Positions 43,069 through 54,498 of a DNA stretch of 64,000 nucleotides are shown one piece after another. The stretch is from assembly GCF_037126465.1 (NCBI RefSeq), contig NW_026999320.1, positions 2,046,001 to 2,110,000 on the forward strand, written 5' to 3'. The notes under the pieces are model-generated. The model had not been told where the DNA came from. It was given only the letters and a program-made list of their open reading frames with translations, and did no database searches. Made by a program: the position numbers and the translations under genes. The stretch's first letter is position 1; every line of letters starts with the position of its first letter. This DNA is from Ornithodoros turicata. Its lineage: Eukaryota; Arthropoda; Arachnida; Ixodida; Argasidae.

Positions 43069-45814
43069 TGCACGACCAAATTATAAATATATGCTCAACG
43101 TGCAACCACAAAGCTTCGCCTATTTTTCCTTTGTATTTGTACTTGCTGGCTTGCACTGCGGCCTCCACAGGTGGCGCCGTCACCATGAAACATTGACGTC
43201 TCGCCGAGACGCACTGTTAGCGCCGACCCAAGATCGTGTCACTTCCCTACGCCAGGCTGACGAGTCCCAAGTAGGACGAAACAGCTGTACTTGGCTGGGA
43301 GTGCACGACCAAATTATAAATATATGCTCAACGTGCAACCACAAAGCTTCGCCTATTTTTCCTTTGTATTTGTACTTGCTGGCTTGCACTGCGGCCTCCA
43401 CAGGTGGCGCCGTCACCATGAAACATTGACGTCTCGCCGAGACGCACTGTTAGCGCCGACCCAAGATCGTGTCACTTCCCTACGCCAGGCTGACGAGTCC
43501 CAAGTAGGACGAAACAGCTGTACTTGGCTGGGAGTGCACGACCAAATTATAAATATATGCTCAACGTGCAACCACAAAGCTTCGCCTATTTTTCCTTTGT
43601 ATTTGTACTTGCTGGCTTGCACTGCGGCCTCCACAGGTGGCGCCGTCACCATGGAACATTGACGTCTCGCCGAGACGCACTGTTAGCGCCGACCCAAGAT
43701 CGTGTCACTTCCCTACGCCAGGCTGACGAGTCCCAAGTAGGACGAAACAGCTATACTTGGCTGGGAGTGCACGATCAAATTATAAATATATGCTCAACGT
43801 GCAGCCACAGAGCTTCGCCTATTTTTCCTTTGTATTTGTACTTGCTGGCTTGCACTGCGGCCTCCACAGGTGGCGCCGTCACCATGAAACATTGACGTCT
43901 CGCCGAGACGCACTGTTAGCGCCGACCCAAGATCGTGTCACTTCCCTACACCAGGCTGACGAGTCCCGAGTAGGACGAAACAGCTGTACTTGGCTGGGAG
44001 TGCACGATCAAATTATAAATATATGCTCAACGTGCAGCCACAGAGCTTCGCCTATTTTTCCTTTGTATTTGTACTTGCTGGCTTGCACTGCGGCCTCCAC
44101 AGGTGGCGCCGTCACCATGAAACATTGACGTCTCGCCGAGACGCACTGTTAGCGCCGACCCAAGATCGTGTCACTTCCCTACACCAGGCTGACGAGTCCC
44201 GAGTAGGACGAAACAGCTGTACTTGGCTGGGAGTGCACGATCAAATTATAAATATATGCTCAACGTGCAGCCACAGAGCTTCGCCTATTTTTCCTTTGTA
44301 TTTGTACTTGCTGGCTTGCACTGCGGCCTCCACAGGTGGCGCCGTCACCATGAAACATTGACGTCTCGCCGAGACGCACTGTTAGCGCCGACCCAAGATC
44401 GTGTCACTTCCCTACACCAGGCTGACGAGTCCCGAGTAGGACGAAACAGCTGTACTTGGCTGGGAGTGCACGATCAAATTATAAATATATGCTCAACGTG
44501 CAGCCACAGAGCTTCGCCTATTTTTCCTTTGTATTTGTACTTGCTGGCTTGCACTGCGGCCTCCACAGGTGGCGCCGTCACCATGAAACATTGACGTCTC
44601 GCCGAGACGCACTGTTAGCGCCGACCCAAGATCGTGTCACTTCACTACACCAGGCTGACGAGTCCCGAGTAGGACGAAACAGCTGTACTTGGCTGGGAGT
44701 GCACGATCAAATTATAAATATATGCTCAACGTGCAGCCACAGAGCTTCGCCTATTTTTCCTTTGTATTTGTACTTGCTGGCTTGCACTGCGGCCTCCACA
44801 GGTGGCGCCGTCACCATGAAACATTGACGTCTCGCCGAGACGCACTGTTAGCGCCGACCCAAGATCGTGTCACTTCCCTACACCAGGCTGACGAGTCCCG
44901 AGTAGGACGAAACAGCTGTACTTGGCTGGGAGTGCACGATCAAATTATAAATATATGCTCAACGTGCAGCCACAGAGCTTCGCCTATTTTTCCTTTGTAT
45001 TTGTACTTGCTGGCTTGCACTGCGGCCTCCACAGGTGGCGCCGTCACCATGAAACATTGACGTCTCGCCGAGACGCACTGTTAGCGCCGACCCAAGATCG
45101 TGTCACTTCCCTACACCAGGCTGACGATTCCCGAGTAGGACGAAACAGCTGTACTTGGCTGGGAGTGCACGACCAAATTATAAATATATGCTCAACGTGC
45201 AACCACAAAGCTTCGCCTATTTTTCCTTTGTATTTGTACTTGCTGGCTTGCACTGCGGCCTCCACAGGTGGCGCCGTCACCATGGAACATTGACGTCTCG
45301 CCGAGACGCACTGTTAGCGCCGACCCAACATCGTGTCACTTCCCTACGCCAGGCTGACGAGTCCCAAGTAGGACGAAACAGCTGTACTTGGCAGGGAGTG
45401 CACGATCAAATTATAAATATATGCTCAACATGCAGCCACAGAGCTTCGCCTATTTTTCCTTTGTATTTGTACCTGCTGGCTTGCACTGCGGCCTCCACAG
45501 GTGGCGCCGTCACCGTGGAACATTGACGTCTCGCCGAGACGCACTGTTCGCGCCGACCCAAGATCGTGTCACTTCCCTACGCCAGGCTGACGAGTCCCGA
45601 GTAGGACGAAACAGCCGTACTTGGCTGGGAGTGCACGATCAAATTATAAATATATGCTCAACGTGCAGCCACAGAGCTTCGCCTATTTTTCCTTTGTACT
45701 TGTACTTGCTGGCTTGCACTGCGGCCTCCACAGGTGGCGCCGTCACCATGGAACATTGACGTCTCGCCGAGACGCACTGTTAGCGCTGACCCAAGATCGT
45801 GTCACTTCGCTACG

Positions 45815-47265
45815 CCAGGCTGACGCGTCCCAAGTAGGACGAAACAGCTGTACTTGGCTGGGAGTGCACGATCAAATTATAAATATATGCTCAACGTGCA
45901 GCCACAGAGCTTCGCCTATTTTTCCTTTGTACTTGTACTTGCTGGCTTGCACTGCGGCCTCCACAGGTGGCGCCGTCACCATGGAACATTGACGTCTCGC
46001 CGAGACGCACTGTTAGCGCTGACCCAAGATCGTGTCACTTCGCTACGCCAGGCTGACGCGTCCCAAGTAGGACGAAACAGCTGTACTTGGCTGGGAGTGC
46101 ACGATCAAATTATAAATATATGCTCAACGTGCAGCCACAGAGCGTCGCCTATTTTTCCTTTGTACTTGTACTTGCTGGCTTGCACTGCGGCCTCCACAGG
46201 TGGCGCCGTCACCATGGAACATTGACGTCTCGCCGAGACGCACTGTTAGCGCCGACCCAAGATCGTGTCACTTCGCTACGCCAGGCTGACGCGTCCCAAG
46301 TAGGACGAAACAGCTGTACTTGGCTGGGAGTGCACGATCAAATTATAAATATATGCTCAACGTGCAGCCACAGAGCTTCGCCTATTTTTCCTTTGTACTT
46401 GTACTTGCTGGCTTGCACTGCGGCCTCCACAGGTGGCGCCGTCACCATGGAACATTGACGTCTCGCCGAGACGCACTGTTAGCGCTGACCCAAGATCGTG
46501 TCACTTCGCTACGCCAGGCTGACGCGTCCCAAGTAGGACGAAACAGCTGTACTTGGCTGGGAGTGCACGATCAAATTATAAATATATGCTCAACGTGCAG
46601 CCACAGAGCTTCGCCTATTTTTCCTTTGTACTTGTACTTGCTGGCTTGCACTGCGGCCTCCACAGGTGGCGCCGTCACCATGGAACATTGACGTCTCGCC
46701 GAGACGCACTGTTAGCGCCGACCCAAGATCGTGTCACTTCGCTACGCCAGGCTGACGCGTCCCAAGTAGGACGAAACAGCTGTACTTGGCTGGGAGTGCA
46801 CGATCAAATTATAAATATATGCTCAACGTGCAGCCACAGAGCTTCGCCTATTTTTCCTTTGTACTTGTACTTGCTGGCTTGCACTGCGGCCTCCACAGGT
46901 GGCGCCGTCACCATGGAACATTGACGTCTCGCCGAGACGCACTGTTAGCGCTGACCCAAGATCGTGTCACTTCGCTACGCCAGGCTGACGCGTCCCAAGT
47001 AGGACGAAACAGCTGTACTTGGCTGGGAGTGCACGATCAAATTATAAATATATGCTCAACGTGCAGCCACAGAGCTTCGCCTATTTTTCCTTTGTACTTG
47101 TACTTGCTGGCTTGCACTGCGGCCTCCACAGGTGGCGCCATCACCATGGAACATTGACGTCTCGCCGAGACGCACTGTTAGCGCTGACCCAAGATCGTGT
47201 CACTTCGCTACGCCAGGCTGACGCGTCCCAAGTAGAACGAAACAGCTGTACTTGGCTGGGAGTGC
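45815..47265 (+). ncRNA. Hammerhead ribozymes of the last seven units, core A9 changed to C
   Basis: At 45820, 46053, 46286, 46519, 46752, 46985 and 47218 the core reads CTGACGC instead of CTGACGA, altering the conserved A next to stem II. The final copy also has a stem II mismatch (AGAAC for AGGAC). Everything else (stem II loop CAAGTA, GAAA, palindromic stem III, stem I) is kept. These are predicted to be inactive or strongly weakened. Confidence 0.8.
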
Positions 47266-47334
47266 ACGATCAAATTATAAATATATGCTCAACGTGCAGC
47301 CACAGAGCTTCGCCTATTTCTCCTTTGTATTTAT

Positions 47335-47600
47335 ATATATATATAGGGTGAGGTAAAAGGATTATCAAACGGCCACGAAGGTTTACAGAACTTCAAAAAA
47401 AGACGCGGAAACAGATTTTAGGGAAGTTACAAACACTAGTTTATTACATAGGGAGACGTTAAAAAGTAAAATGGGCAAGGGGTCGACGTTTCGACAGTGG
47501 CACTGTCTTCGTCAGGACAAAAGATGCGTAGCTGCTTACACATTACTTAAATAGGTTTTGGTACATGACGTCATAATCGGTACGGGCACGCCACAGGCGT
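47335..47600 (-). repeat. Penelope-like element end with hammerhead-like hairpin
   Basis: On the minus strand, 47515-47485 reads CTGACGA, an extra A, GACAGT-GCC-ACTGTC, GAAA, CGTC and then GACCCC. This is the hammerhead plan except for the extra A between core and stem II, and stem III is reduced to ACGT. CCTGACGAAGAC...GTCGAAACGTCGAC is the familiar repeat signature of Penelope-like element terminal regions. No reverse transcriptase is nearby. Confidence 0.5.
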
Positions 47601-47989
47601 TTATCAGTGAGTCAGATTCGGGAATATTCCAGAAGGTCAAGTCCGGGTGGTGATGTCAGTGACCGCGACAGTGGTGACAGTGACCTACGGCGAATGTTCC
47701 ACCGGGGACCCGCAGGGAGACCACAGTAAGCTGACTTTCCGGCCTCCACCAGCTTCATGATGGTCCTCTCCGGCACTTCTCTGGCGGCAACCGGCATTCA
47801 CACTGTCGTACCGGTCACTCAGCGCACTCAACAAGGGCTCAACGCACTCAGCAGACACTCAACACCATCAGCAACCGCTCAAGCACTGAACATTCACATC
47901 TCATCACTGGAACCCGCCCGGATCGCAGCGCTCTTGTTCCCGCCATCCCGCTGCTGCTGCATCAACAGCCACAAGCACAAGCCGTGTGC

Positions 47990-48120
47990 CCAGTCGTCCA
48001 CCATCTACGAGCCGTCACCATTCTCCTCTTCATGGTATCGACGCGAACCTCAACAGCATGCACGGCTCCGCGTCTGAGGGGGGGAGTGATGTGGCGGGCC
48101 GTGGACATAGGTCGGCGAAT
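47990..48120 (+). other. Possible gypsy 3' end: polypurine tract and start of an LTR
   Basis: A coding-like stretch (HGIDANLNSMHGSASEGGSD) runs into TCTGAGGGGGGGAG (48073-48086) followed by TGATGTGGCGGGCCGTGG. A purine tract followed by TG is the layout of an LTR element's 3' end. The LTR end was not found, and the sequence soon enters a minisatellite, so this is tentative. Confidence 0.3.
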
Positions 48121-48164
48121 TCAATCATGATGGCCATCACCGACATCATTCACCATCACATCAC

Positions 48165-48535
48165 TCAGAATGATGTGATGTTGAGTGATGGGCAATGATG
48201 TTATGTGATGCTGAGTGATGTTGAATGATGGGCAATGATGTGATATGATGTTGAGTTTGATGTTGAATGATGGGCAATGATGTGATGTGATGTTGAGTTT
48301 GATGTTGAATGATTCAATGATGTCATGTGATGTTGAATTTGATGTTGAATGATGGCTATGATGTGATGTGATGTTGAGTTTGATGTTGAATGATGGGTAA
48401 TGATGTGATGTGAATTTGAATTTTATGTTGAATTATGAGCAATGATGTGATGGTGACATTAATGTTGAGTGACGGGCAATGATTTCATGCTGAGTTTGAT
48501 GTTGACTTATGTGTGAAGATGAGATGTTGAATTTG
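48165..48535 (+). repeat. About 41-bp GATG-rich minisatellite, array 1
   Basis: Irregular units of 40-42 bp of the type TTTGATGTTGAATGATGGGC then AATGATGTGATGTGA. Related to the array at 51350-51730 and in the same orientation. Confidence 0.75.
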
Positions 48536-48759
48536 AAGACCCTGCGATGGGTTTCTCAAGTTGAAATCGGCGTTTTAGGGTGTGGGGTTGACATTAGTCG
48601 TGGGTGGGGAGGGGGGGGGGCGTGCATACAACTGCCTATAGAAGTATGCGTTGACTAGACAGGAATATGGTGCCCCATCTTCAGTGTACCTGTTCTCGTG
48701 TACTGTGATAATATGAGCTTACCGGTAGTGGCGGGAAGGCTCCAATTGTCTGCGTGACC

Positions 48760-49180
48760 TTGCTTCTGGAGGGTGCGAGGGGGAGGGATGTTTGCAGTTC
48801 AGCGTTGTGTTAAGGCTTTGGAGTCTGGATCTCGGTAGTTTGGGCGGAGCTGCACTTGGATGAATGACAAGGAGCAGGGGGGTGGGCTGACCTTGGCGCG
48901 CTCGCGCTATAAGTTTTGCGTCGCCTCGCCTCAGAGCAGGTGTGGTGTTGTGAGGATGGCTCGGTGGGCTGTTATGTCGGATATATCAGGGGGTGGGAGG
49001 GGAAGGGCTTGCCGTTCAGCGTTGTATTTGGAGTTGAGGACTCTGTGGCGTTGCACATGGATGGCATCCGTAAGGGACAGAAAATGAGGGTTAACCTTGG
49101 CGCTCTCGCGCTGTTTGATTTGCATCGCTTCAGAACAGGTGCGTTGTGGGGGTTGGCTCCAGAGCATAAAGAAGCGGCGC
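48760..49180 (+). repeat. Degenerate tandem duplication, about 220 bp each
   Basis: 48770-48960 and 48990-49170 share ordered blocks: GGGAGGG(A/G), GCAGTTCAGCGTTGT / GCCGTTCAGCGTTGT, TTGG.G..GAG.ACT, CTTGGCGCGCTCGCGCT / CTTGGCGCTCTCGCGCT, TCAGA(G/A)CAGGTG. No protein function is evident. Confidence 0.5.
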
Positions 49181-49843
49181 GGGTATTATGGGACGGGTAT
49201 CGTACAGTATGAACTCTGGGTAAGTCACTGTCACGTGAACAAAATGACAGCATCGATTGCCCGACGTTGTTTTGGGCAACGGCAGAATAATGCACTCCCG
49301 CGTTATGATTTTTCGTTCACACTGCCCAAAAATTACGCTTCCAAATAGCATGACAGTTTTATATTACTTTTTGCAAAAGCAGAATGAAAGCATAAATGAA
49401 AAAACTGTCCAGGGTAACGTGGCATGAAACTGAGATGCATAATTTTTGTTTATAATCACGCGTACACTGCATCGGTACAGCCGGCAACCCAATATATAAT
49501 GCTAAACAGCTTCGGGACGCAGCCCCGATTTTTAATTGCACACAGTTTTGTTTTTGTCTTTTTGTTATCCGAACTTGTGTGTTGTTTCTGAGTACGACGT
49601 TCAGCATTGCCTTCTGTCAGTAACAGCGTAACAGATTTATTACAAAATAGGAGACAAAGTGACAACTGTGATGGTCCGCACGTATACGGTCGGTGACCTG
49701 TATTCGGCACTTCAAGGAAGACACTGCAAGAGAGACGAGTCACATAAAAGAAAATACCTGTAGAATGATTCAGCCTCACGTACAGTGTGCTCTCACGCCT
49801 GGACATTTATACACTTAATCGTGGCAATGGAATGGGTATATAG
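49181..49843. other. No recognisable gene
   Basis: Only short frames; no domain, repeat boundary or hairpin noted. Confidence 0.4.
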
Positions 49844-50163
49844 ACGGTTCGAACTCCCGAAACCGTTGTCCGGCTCCGGTCTGACCTTTCGAGCGCCGTC
49901 GAGTTCTTGATACACTCCGGTTCTGGATTAGGATCACTGATTACTACGACGATCCCAAAGGAATTGCGTATGGGTGCGCGGGTTTCTTCCAGCTTTGACA
50001 TAGAGCGTGACAAACTTGATATTGATGTTGTCCGGCCCACGTCGTATAGGCGATATCAAGCCAAACCAAAACGGGAAAGCGGTTTATCTGGCATGCTGAG
50101 CGACACCTATTCCAATCATCTCTACCGCTCCAAATCACGTTGCCCTCTGACGACTGACGTGGG
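49844..50163 (+). CDS. Candidate internal exon, unknown protein
   Basis: An open frame of 106 codons plus 2 nt lies between a TATATAG acceptor-like site and a GTGAGC donor-like site. It reads DLSSAVEFLIHSGSGLGSL, then DKLDIDVVRPTSYRRYQAKP, then LSDTYSNHLYRSKSRC. The composition is protein-like (charged, Tyr/Ser-rich, no low complexity), but there is no family recognition and no neighbouring exon found. It could equally be a chance frame. Confidence 0.2.
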
Positions 50164-51340
50164 GTGAGCACTGTACTCCACGCGTTCCCGGTCATCGCGG
50201 TTTGGGCTTCGGTTCATTTGCATACTAAAATTCGGGGATGAATATTTTTGCGCACGTGCGTGTTTCAGGATTTGTTAAACATGAAATGGCTTGCAACTAG
50301 GATAGTCCTTCAATCTGCCATCTCGCTTTTGCCCGAAATCCCCTAATTAAAAGGTTAATAAATGAATTTTAGGTAACTAGTCACTTGGAGTTGCATGCTT
50401 TCGTCCAGAGGATGTCCGCCTGGGCGTAGAACTCCGCTGGAAAAACGACATCTTTGCTGCTCTCACAGTTTTTTCTGTATAGGCTAAAATAAACATCCTG
50501 TATAATCACCTGATTATTACGCGAGCCCTGATTATTATACCCTGTGATTATACGAGCGCAATGTGCAAGAGAGAGCGAAAACAAAACATGCATTTGCATG
50601 AAAATCCGCACTCTTATTAGATATTTGCACTGCACTAATTTAGAAGCCGCAGTTCAAACAGCAGCACATCAAAACCACACGACTAGGAAAATAAAAATAA
50701 AATAAAAATGGAGATCTCAACGCACGCAGAAAAACAGGGGACCACCGAGTACCGACGAGCAGTTTCATCCCCTCCCCTCCTCCTCCCACACACAACCACC
50801 AGCTTCCACGTACGTAGCAGAAGACGGAAATGCTCTATGCTCTATGCCCCAGTTCAGCGGAAATGCCCCAGCTCTATGAGCAGCAGCGCAGCGCGAAGAA
50901 AGTTCTACCATAAAGCCACCGGAGGCCTAGGCCAAGACCTGGCATACCACCGCCACGCCGCTCGCCAGTCCTCACCCTACGCACCTGGTATTTGCATTCA
51001 CGCTTTCAGTACAGCCCTATCATCGCCACCCCGCCCCGCGAAGGCTCGCTCCGTGCAGTGGGCGGGCGCCCCGCCAAGCCCCGCCCGCGACACCACAAAC
51101 AACACAACACCTGTTTAATTTACGAACGTCACTGTAAACGGCCGCTACCCAAAAGATGACATCTGCCCTTGAGCCGCCGGGACGCACAGTCGCCGAAGCC
51201 AAGTCGTCGCCCCGAAACGCAAGCATGCGCAGCATACAAGGCCCTCAGTCTCATAACCGGTCCCTGGAGTTCAGATTCAAAGTCCATCATACACAATGAA
51301 GCTGAACTCAGAAGTCAGAATGAGTTCTGATGTTGAATTC
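50164..51340. other. No recognisable gene
   Basis: Contains A-rich stretches (50690-50705), CA-rich low-complexity sequence (50760-50800) and a GC-rich block (51020-51110). No supported coding region. Confidence 0.4.
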
Positions 51341-51344
51341 TGAC

Positions 51345-51735
51345 CTATGATATGATGTGCTGTGGTGTAAAATGATGAGTAATGATGTTATGGGCTGTGA
51401 TGTCAAATGATGAGTAATGACGTGATGGGCTGTGATGTTGAATGATGGGTAATGATGTGATGAGTTGTGATGTTGATGTTGAGTGATGGGTAATGATGTG
51501 ATGAGCTGTGATGTTGATGTTGAATGATGGGTAATGATGTGATGAGCTGTGATGTTGATGTTGAATGATGGGTAATGATGTGATGAGCTGTGATGTTGAT
51601 GTTGAATGATGGGTAATGATGTGATGAGCTGTGATGTTGATGTTGAATGATGGGTTATGATGTGATGGGCTGTGATGGTGATGTGATGTTATGGGCTGTG
51701 GGCAAGACCGGACATGATGTGATGTTGAATGAATA
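51345..51735 (+). repeat. 41-bp GATG-rich minisatellite, array 2
   Basis: AATGATGGGTAATGATGTGA recurs at about 51441, 51482, 51523, 51564, 51605 and 51646, a constant 41-bp step. Units contain GCTGTGATGTTGATGTTG. It is more regular than array 1 at 48165. Confidence 0.85.
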
Positions 51736-51739
51736 TTTC

Positions 51740-52265
51740 GAAAAATGCCGACCTATGGCCGTGGATGACGATGACAACGACGTGCCGCTGCTGGCGCGCG
51801 CCACTGCGCCTGCCAGCCAGTTCTACCGGCACCGTCCTAGCGTGAGGCCACGACCATCTGCCCGCTGGGACATTCCATCATCACCGGTCAGGACTCATGT
51901 AGAGGGACACCACCTCCTCTACATATATGCGATGGAGCTTAGTTTATATACCAAGCTCAATTGAATTTTTGTATGCAATAAGGGGAGTGGAAAAATCCGA
52001 AACCGAGAAAAGGGGTCTGATCTGTGATCTGATTGTCCGTCCCATTGACACACATGCATTTCCCGTTCCTCACCCTCCTGTAGCGGGCCGCTAAATTGCA
52101 ACACGGTCGTAACTTTTCTTTGGCAGGTACACAAATAGTAAAAAGGGGATAGGTCGACTTATCCCCTTATTGCAAACAGAGGTTCAATTACTCTGGCGGA
52201 CGTTTGGATACGCCATTCACTTCTGAGACATCGTCTGATCCAAAAGCCCCTTAGGAAGGGAGTTG
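51740..52265. other. Possible LTR-like promoter region; no gene
   Basis: 51744-51770 (CCGACCTATGGCCGTGG) is an approximate reverse complement of 48095-48115 (CCGTGGACATAGGTCGG), so the stretch between the two minisatellites is flanked by a short inverted repeat. A TATA-like TTTATATACC lies at 51942-51951. Not otherwise interpretable. Confidence 0.3.
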
Positions 52266-52345
52266 CCTCAGGACAGAAGCCACCGATATTTCGAACAGAG
52301 ACTGTTCTTCTTCTGGGCACCGTCCCCATCATTGGCATGGTATTT
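52266..52345 (-). repeat. Penelope-like terminal hairpin, degenerate hammerhead-like
   Basis: On the minus strand: CAGAAGA, an extra A, GAACAG-TCT-CTGTTC, GAAA, TATC, GGTGGC. This is the same plan as 47515-47485, with core CUGANGA degraded to CAGAAGA, and likely derives from another Penelope-like family. Confidence 0.4.
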
Positions 52346-52741
52346 AAAGGGTTAGGTGTGACGTGTTTAAAGGTTCATGCGAATTGTGTGTCAACAGCCC
52401 GGAGGGAAGAAAGGGTCCGTGCGGGTTTTTACAGCCGGAGTGAATGGCCGCTTTGTTAGAGTGTGCAGGGGATTATGTGAACGAAGTCATCTAGGCTCCT
52501 GACCGGTTACAGAAAAATGGGGGTTCACGAACACGTGGACGAAATGGGACAATAGGCAAGAATTGGCAAGCATAGCGAAAGATAAGGAGGTTAGTGGTTA
52601 TGTGGGGAAAATTCCAGAATTTCCAGAAATTCCAGAAAATTCCAGAATAGCCAGGCCTCATTCTTCTCCCTCAATTGTACTGTTGGTTATATCCGTGTCA
52701 TATGCCACACAAGTCCTCGCAACTTAGATAAAACAACAACA

Positions 52742-52830
52742 ACTTTATTACAGGATGATGGGTGGGGAGTTTTATTGCTGGGGGCGATACGCTATCCCAT
52801 TGCTGGAGGTGGAGCGGGGAATGAAGTAAT
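52742..52830 (+). repeat. Interspersed repeat fragment, copy 2
   Basis: Shares GGATGATG..TGGGGAGTTT, CCCATTGCTGG and GGGGAATGAA in the same order with 6060-6170. Confidence 0.45.
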
Positions 52831-54195
52831 GGGTCCCGTTACAATGAGGATCGAAGGCCTGTGGCGTCCCAAAAGGCGAAGAGAGCCTTGAAAAGGCAAA
52901 GCGTTGGTGAGCTGGATGCGGCCAGGGGACAAGCAATTTTGTGAGGGAGAGTGGACTGGAAGCTAGCTCGTTGAGGGACGCGGACCACTCCAACATCTAT
53001 CCAAAGCTGAATATCAATGCCCCATGTAGGACACCTCCCAGAGCAATCTTCCGAAAATATTGAGGGCCTTCAAAACTGTGCAGCCCGTTTTCTTCTTCTT
53101 TTTTTCTTCTTCACGTTCAAGGAATACGATCCGTAAGAATCATACAGAACTTCCCGACTTAAAAACACGCAGCTAATTTCACCGGTTATCACTGTGTCAC
53201 TAGTCTTATAACTTTATTACGTGACAAATATATATTTCCCCCTTTATACAGCTCTCGAAGATTAGAACGGGAACGCATTCCACGGCCCCTCACACCATTT
53301 TTTTCTGACCACTCTCTGTTTGAATAAAATGATCTTTTAGTCAAGGCAGTGTCTGTCACCGCGCGCGGTTTATTTTTCTCTGCTATCATACACAATGTTA
53401 GCATATTGTAACATGTCGCCTGTTTCTGCTTTTTTCAGATCACTCAAGAAGGCCTACTAAAGGTAAGCGCATATCAGCATTCAGCAGCTTAAGCCTTAAT
53501 AATGTGCGGTATGGAACCCATTCGGGTACCAACTGCTACAATGCTTCCCACAAATGTATATTAGCTTTCGCCAAGTTAATCCAAATGACAACACAGGTGG
53601 TCTCTCACAGTTGTGGTAAATGGATATTGCAAACATTATTTGGGGTCATAGGCAGTAGCGTCACTAGTGTACGCGTCAAGCGCTGCAGGGGCTCATTGCG
53701 TCAGCTCCAGCGCTCAACGCATTAACGGATCTCTTTCCTACCATGCGATGCAGTATAAATAGCCATACATCACTGCCAGGAAAATTACGGCAGATGTCAT
53801 TGTGCAAGTTGTCATTGAGATGCGATACCATTGAAGAGCTCATCGCGGGCATTCTCCTATGATGGATAGCAGAGACCTTTTAGGTAGACGACGTCCTTGG
53901 TCACTACTATCCTCCTGACGAAGGCACAATCTGACGAATGTCTGAAGACACTTTCCGTACGAGTTCTGGTAATTTATCGTCACCGACTAGTCGAGGCTTT
54001 GTTTTGCGAACGAGTTCTTCTGGGGCTTATTAATATCCATATTGAAAACTGAAATGATAATCAGGGTGATCGTTTGTTGCTTCAAGTTGTCGATGAGTGT
54101 GTTGCTTATAGAGTGATTGAAGAGTATGGCCAGATGGAACTTCTTGATCTTGCCTTCATAGGATCCCAGTGTAGTGTATACCAGCACGGTGAGGG
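52831..54195. other. No recognisable gene
   Basis: Short frames only. 53900-53960 (CTCCTGACGAAGGCAC, CTGAAGACACTTTCCG) recalls a decayed Penelope-like terminus. Nothing else is supported. Confidence 0.4.
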
Positions 54196-54199
54196 TCGG

Positions 54200-54498
54200 T
54201 GCATCAATATATAGTGCACTTCGAGATGCATAGCCTACTGATGGATGCTCGTGTGTTATTTTGCGGTGAGTAGTTCGCGACTACCCTATTCCCAGATCCA
54301 CCACCACGTTTCCCCGTTTTTCTAGCCCTCCCTCTACCCCCTTGCCTGGCTGCACTGAGCCGCCACTCACGAGCAGTCTGACCGCACCTCCTTGCAGAAT
54401 CATTCCTGGCAAGGAAAATGTACATTTTTCGACAGATGGAGAGAGGACAGCAGGAAGGAGTGGGGGCGGAGGGGTTAGTATGCGTCCTGGGCCGACTT
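54200..54498 (-). repeat. tRNA-derived SINE, 3' half (split by an insertion)
   Basis: On the minus strand it continues from 56834: ...CCTTGAAGT then CGGCCCAGGACGCATACTAA, and on to a tail near 54200-54250. The four bases AAGT are duplicated at the break. The exact 3' end is uncertain. Confidence 0.6.

Larger units (their letters stand above)
42864..47334 (+). repeat. 233-bp satellite array, about 19 units, each with a hammerhead ribozyme
   Basis: Exact 233-bp period; the core CTGACG recurs at 43024, 43257, 43490 and every 233 bp to 47218 (19 times). Each unit has GTGCAGCCACAGAGCTTCGC, CTGGCTTGCACTGCGGCCTC, GGTGGCGCCGTCACCATG, a short palindrome GTCTCGCCGAGAC, the ribozyme, and a TATA-like ATTATAAATATATGC about 30 bp after the cleavage site. 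Units differ by a few positions in blocks: AACCACAAAG against AGCCACAGAG types, and TATTTGTACTTG against TACTTGTACTTG types. The array ends abruptly in an AT run at 47334. A repeated 123-codon frame is incidental, as it opens at a TTG inside the ribozyme. Confidence 0.95.

Noticed and set aside
42864..47334. CRISPR-like regular array
   Set aside because: The whole 233-bp unit is repeated; there are no unique spacers, and the context is eukaryotic.
42780..47351. A series of overlapping 123-codon frames repeating every 233 bp (apparent repeat protein)
   Set aside because: They start at TTG inside the ribozyme, arise because the period leaves the same frame open in each unit, and show no codon-level conservation. 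They are by-products of the satellite.
47760..48080. Ser/Pro-rich 106-codon frame as a host gene
   Set aside because: Low complexity, no exon structure, and it runs into a purine tract typical of an LTR element end.
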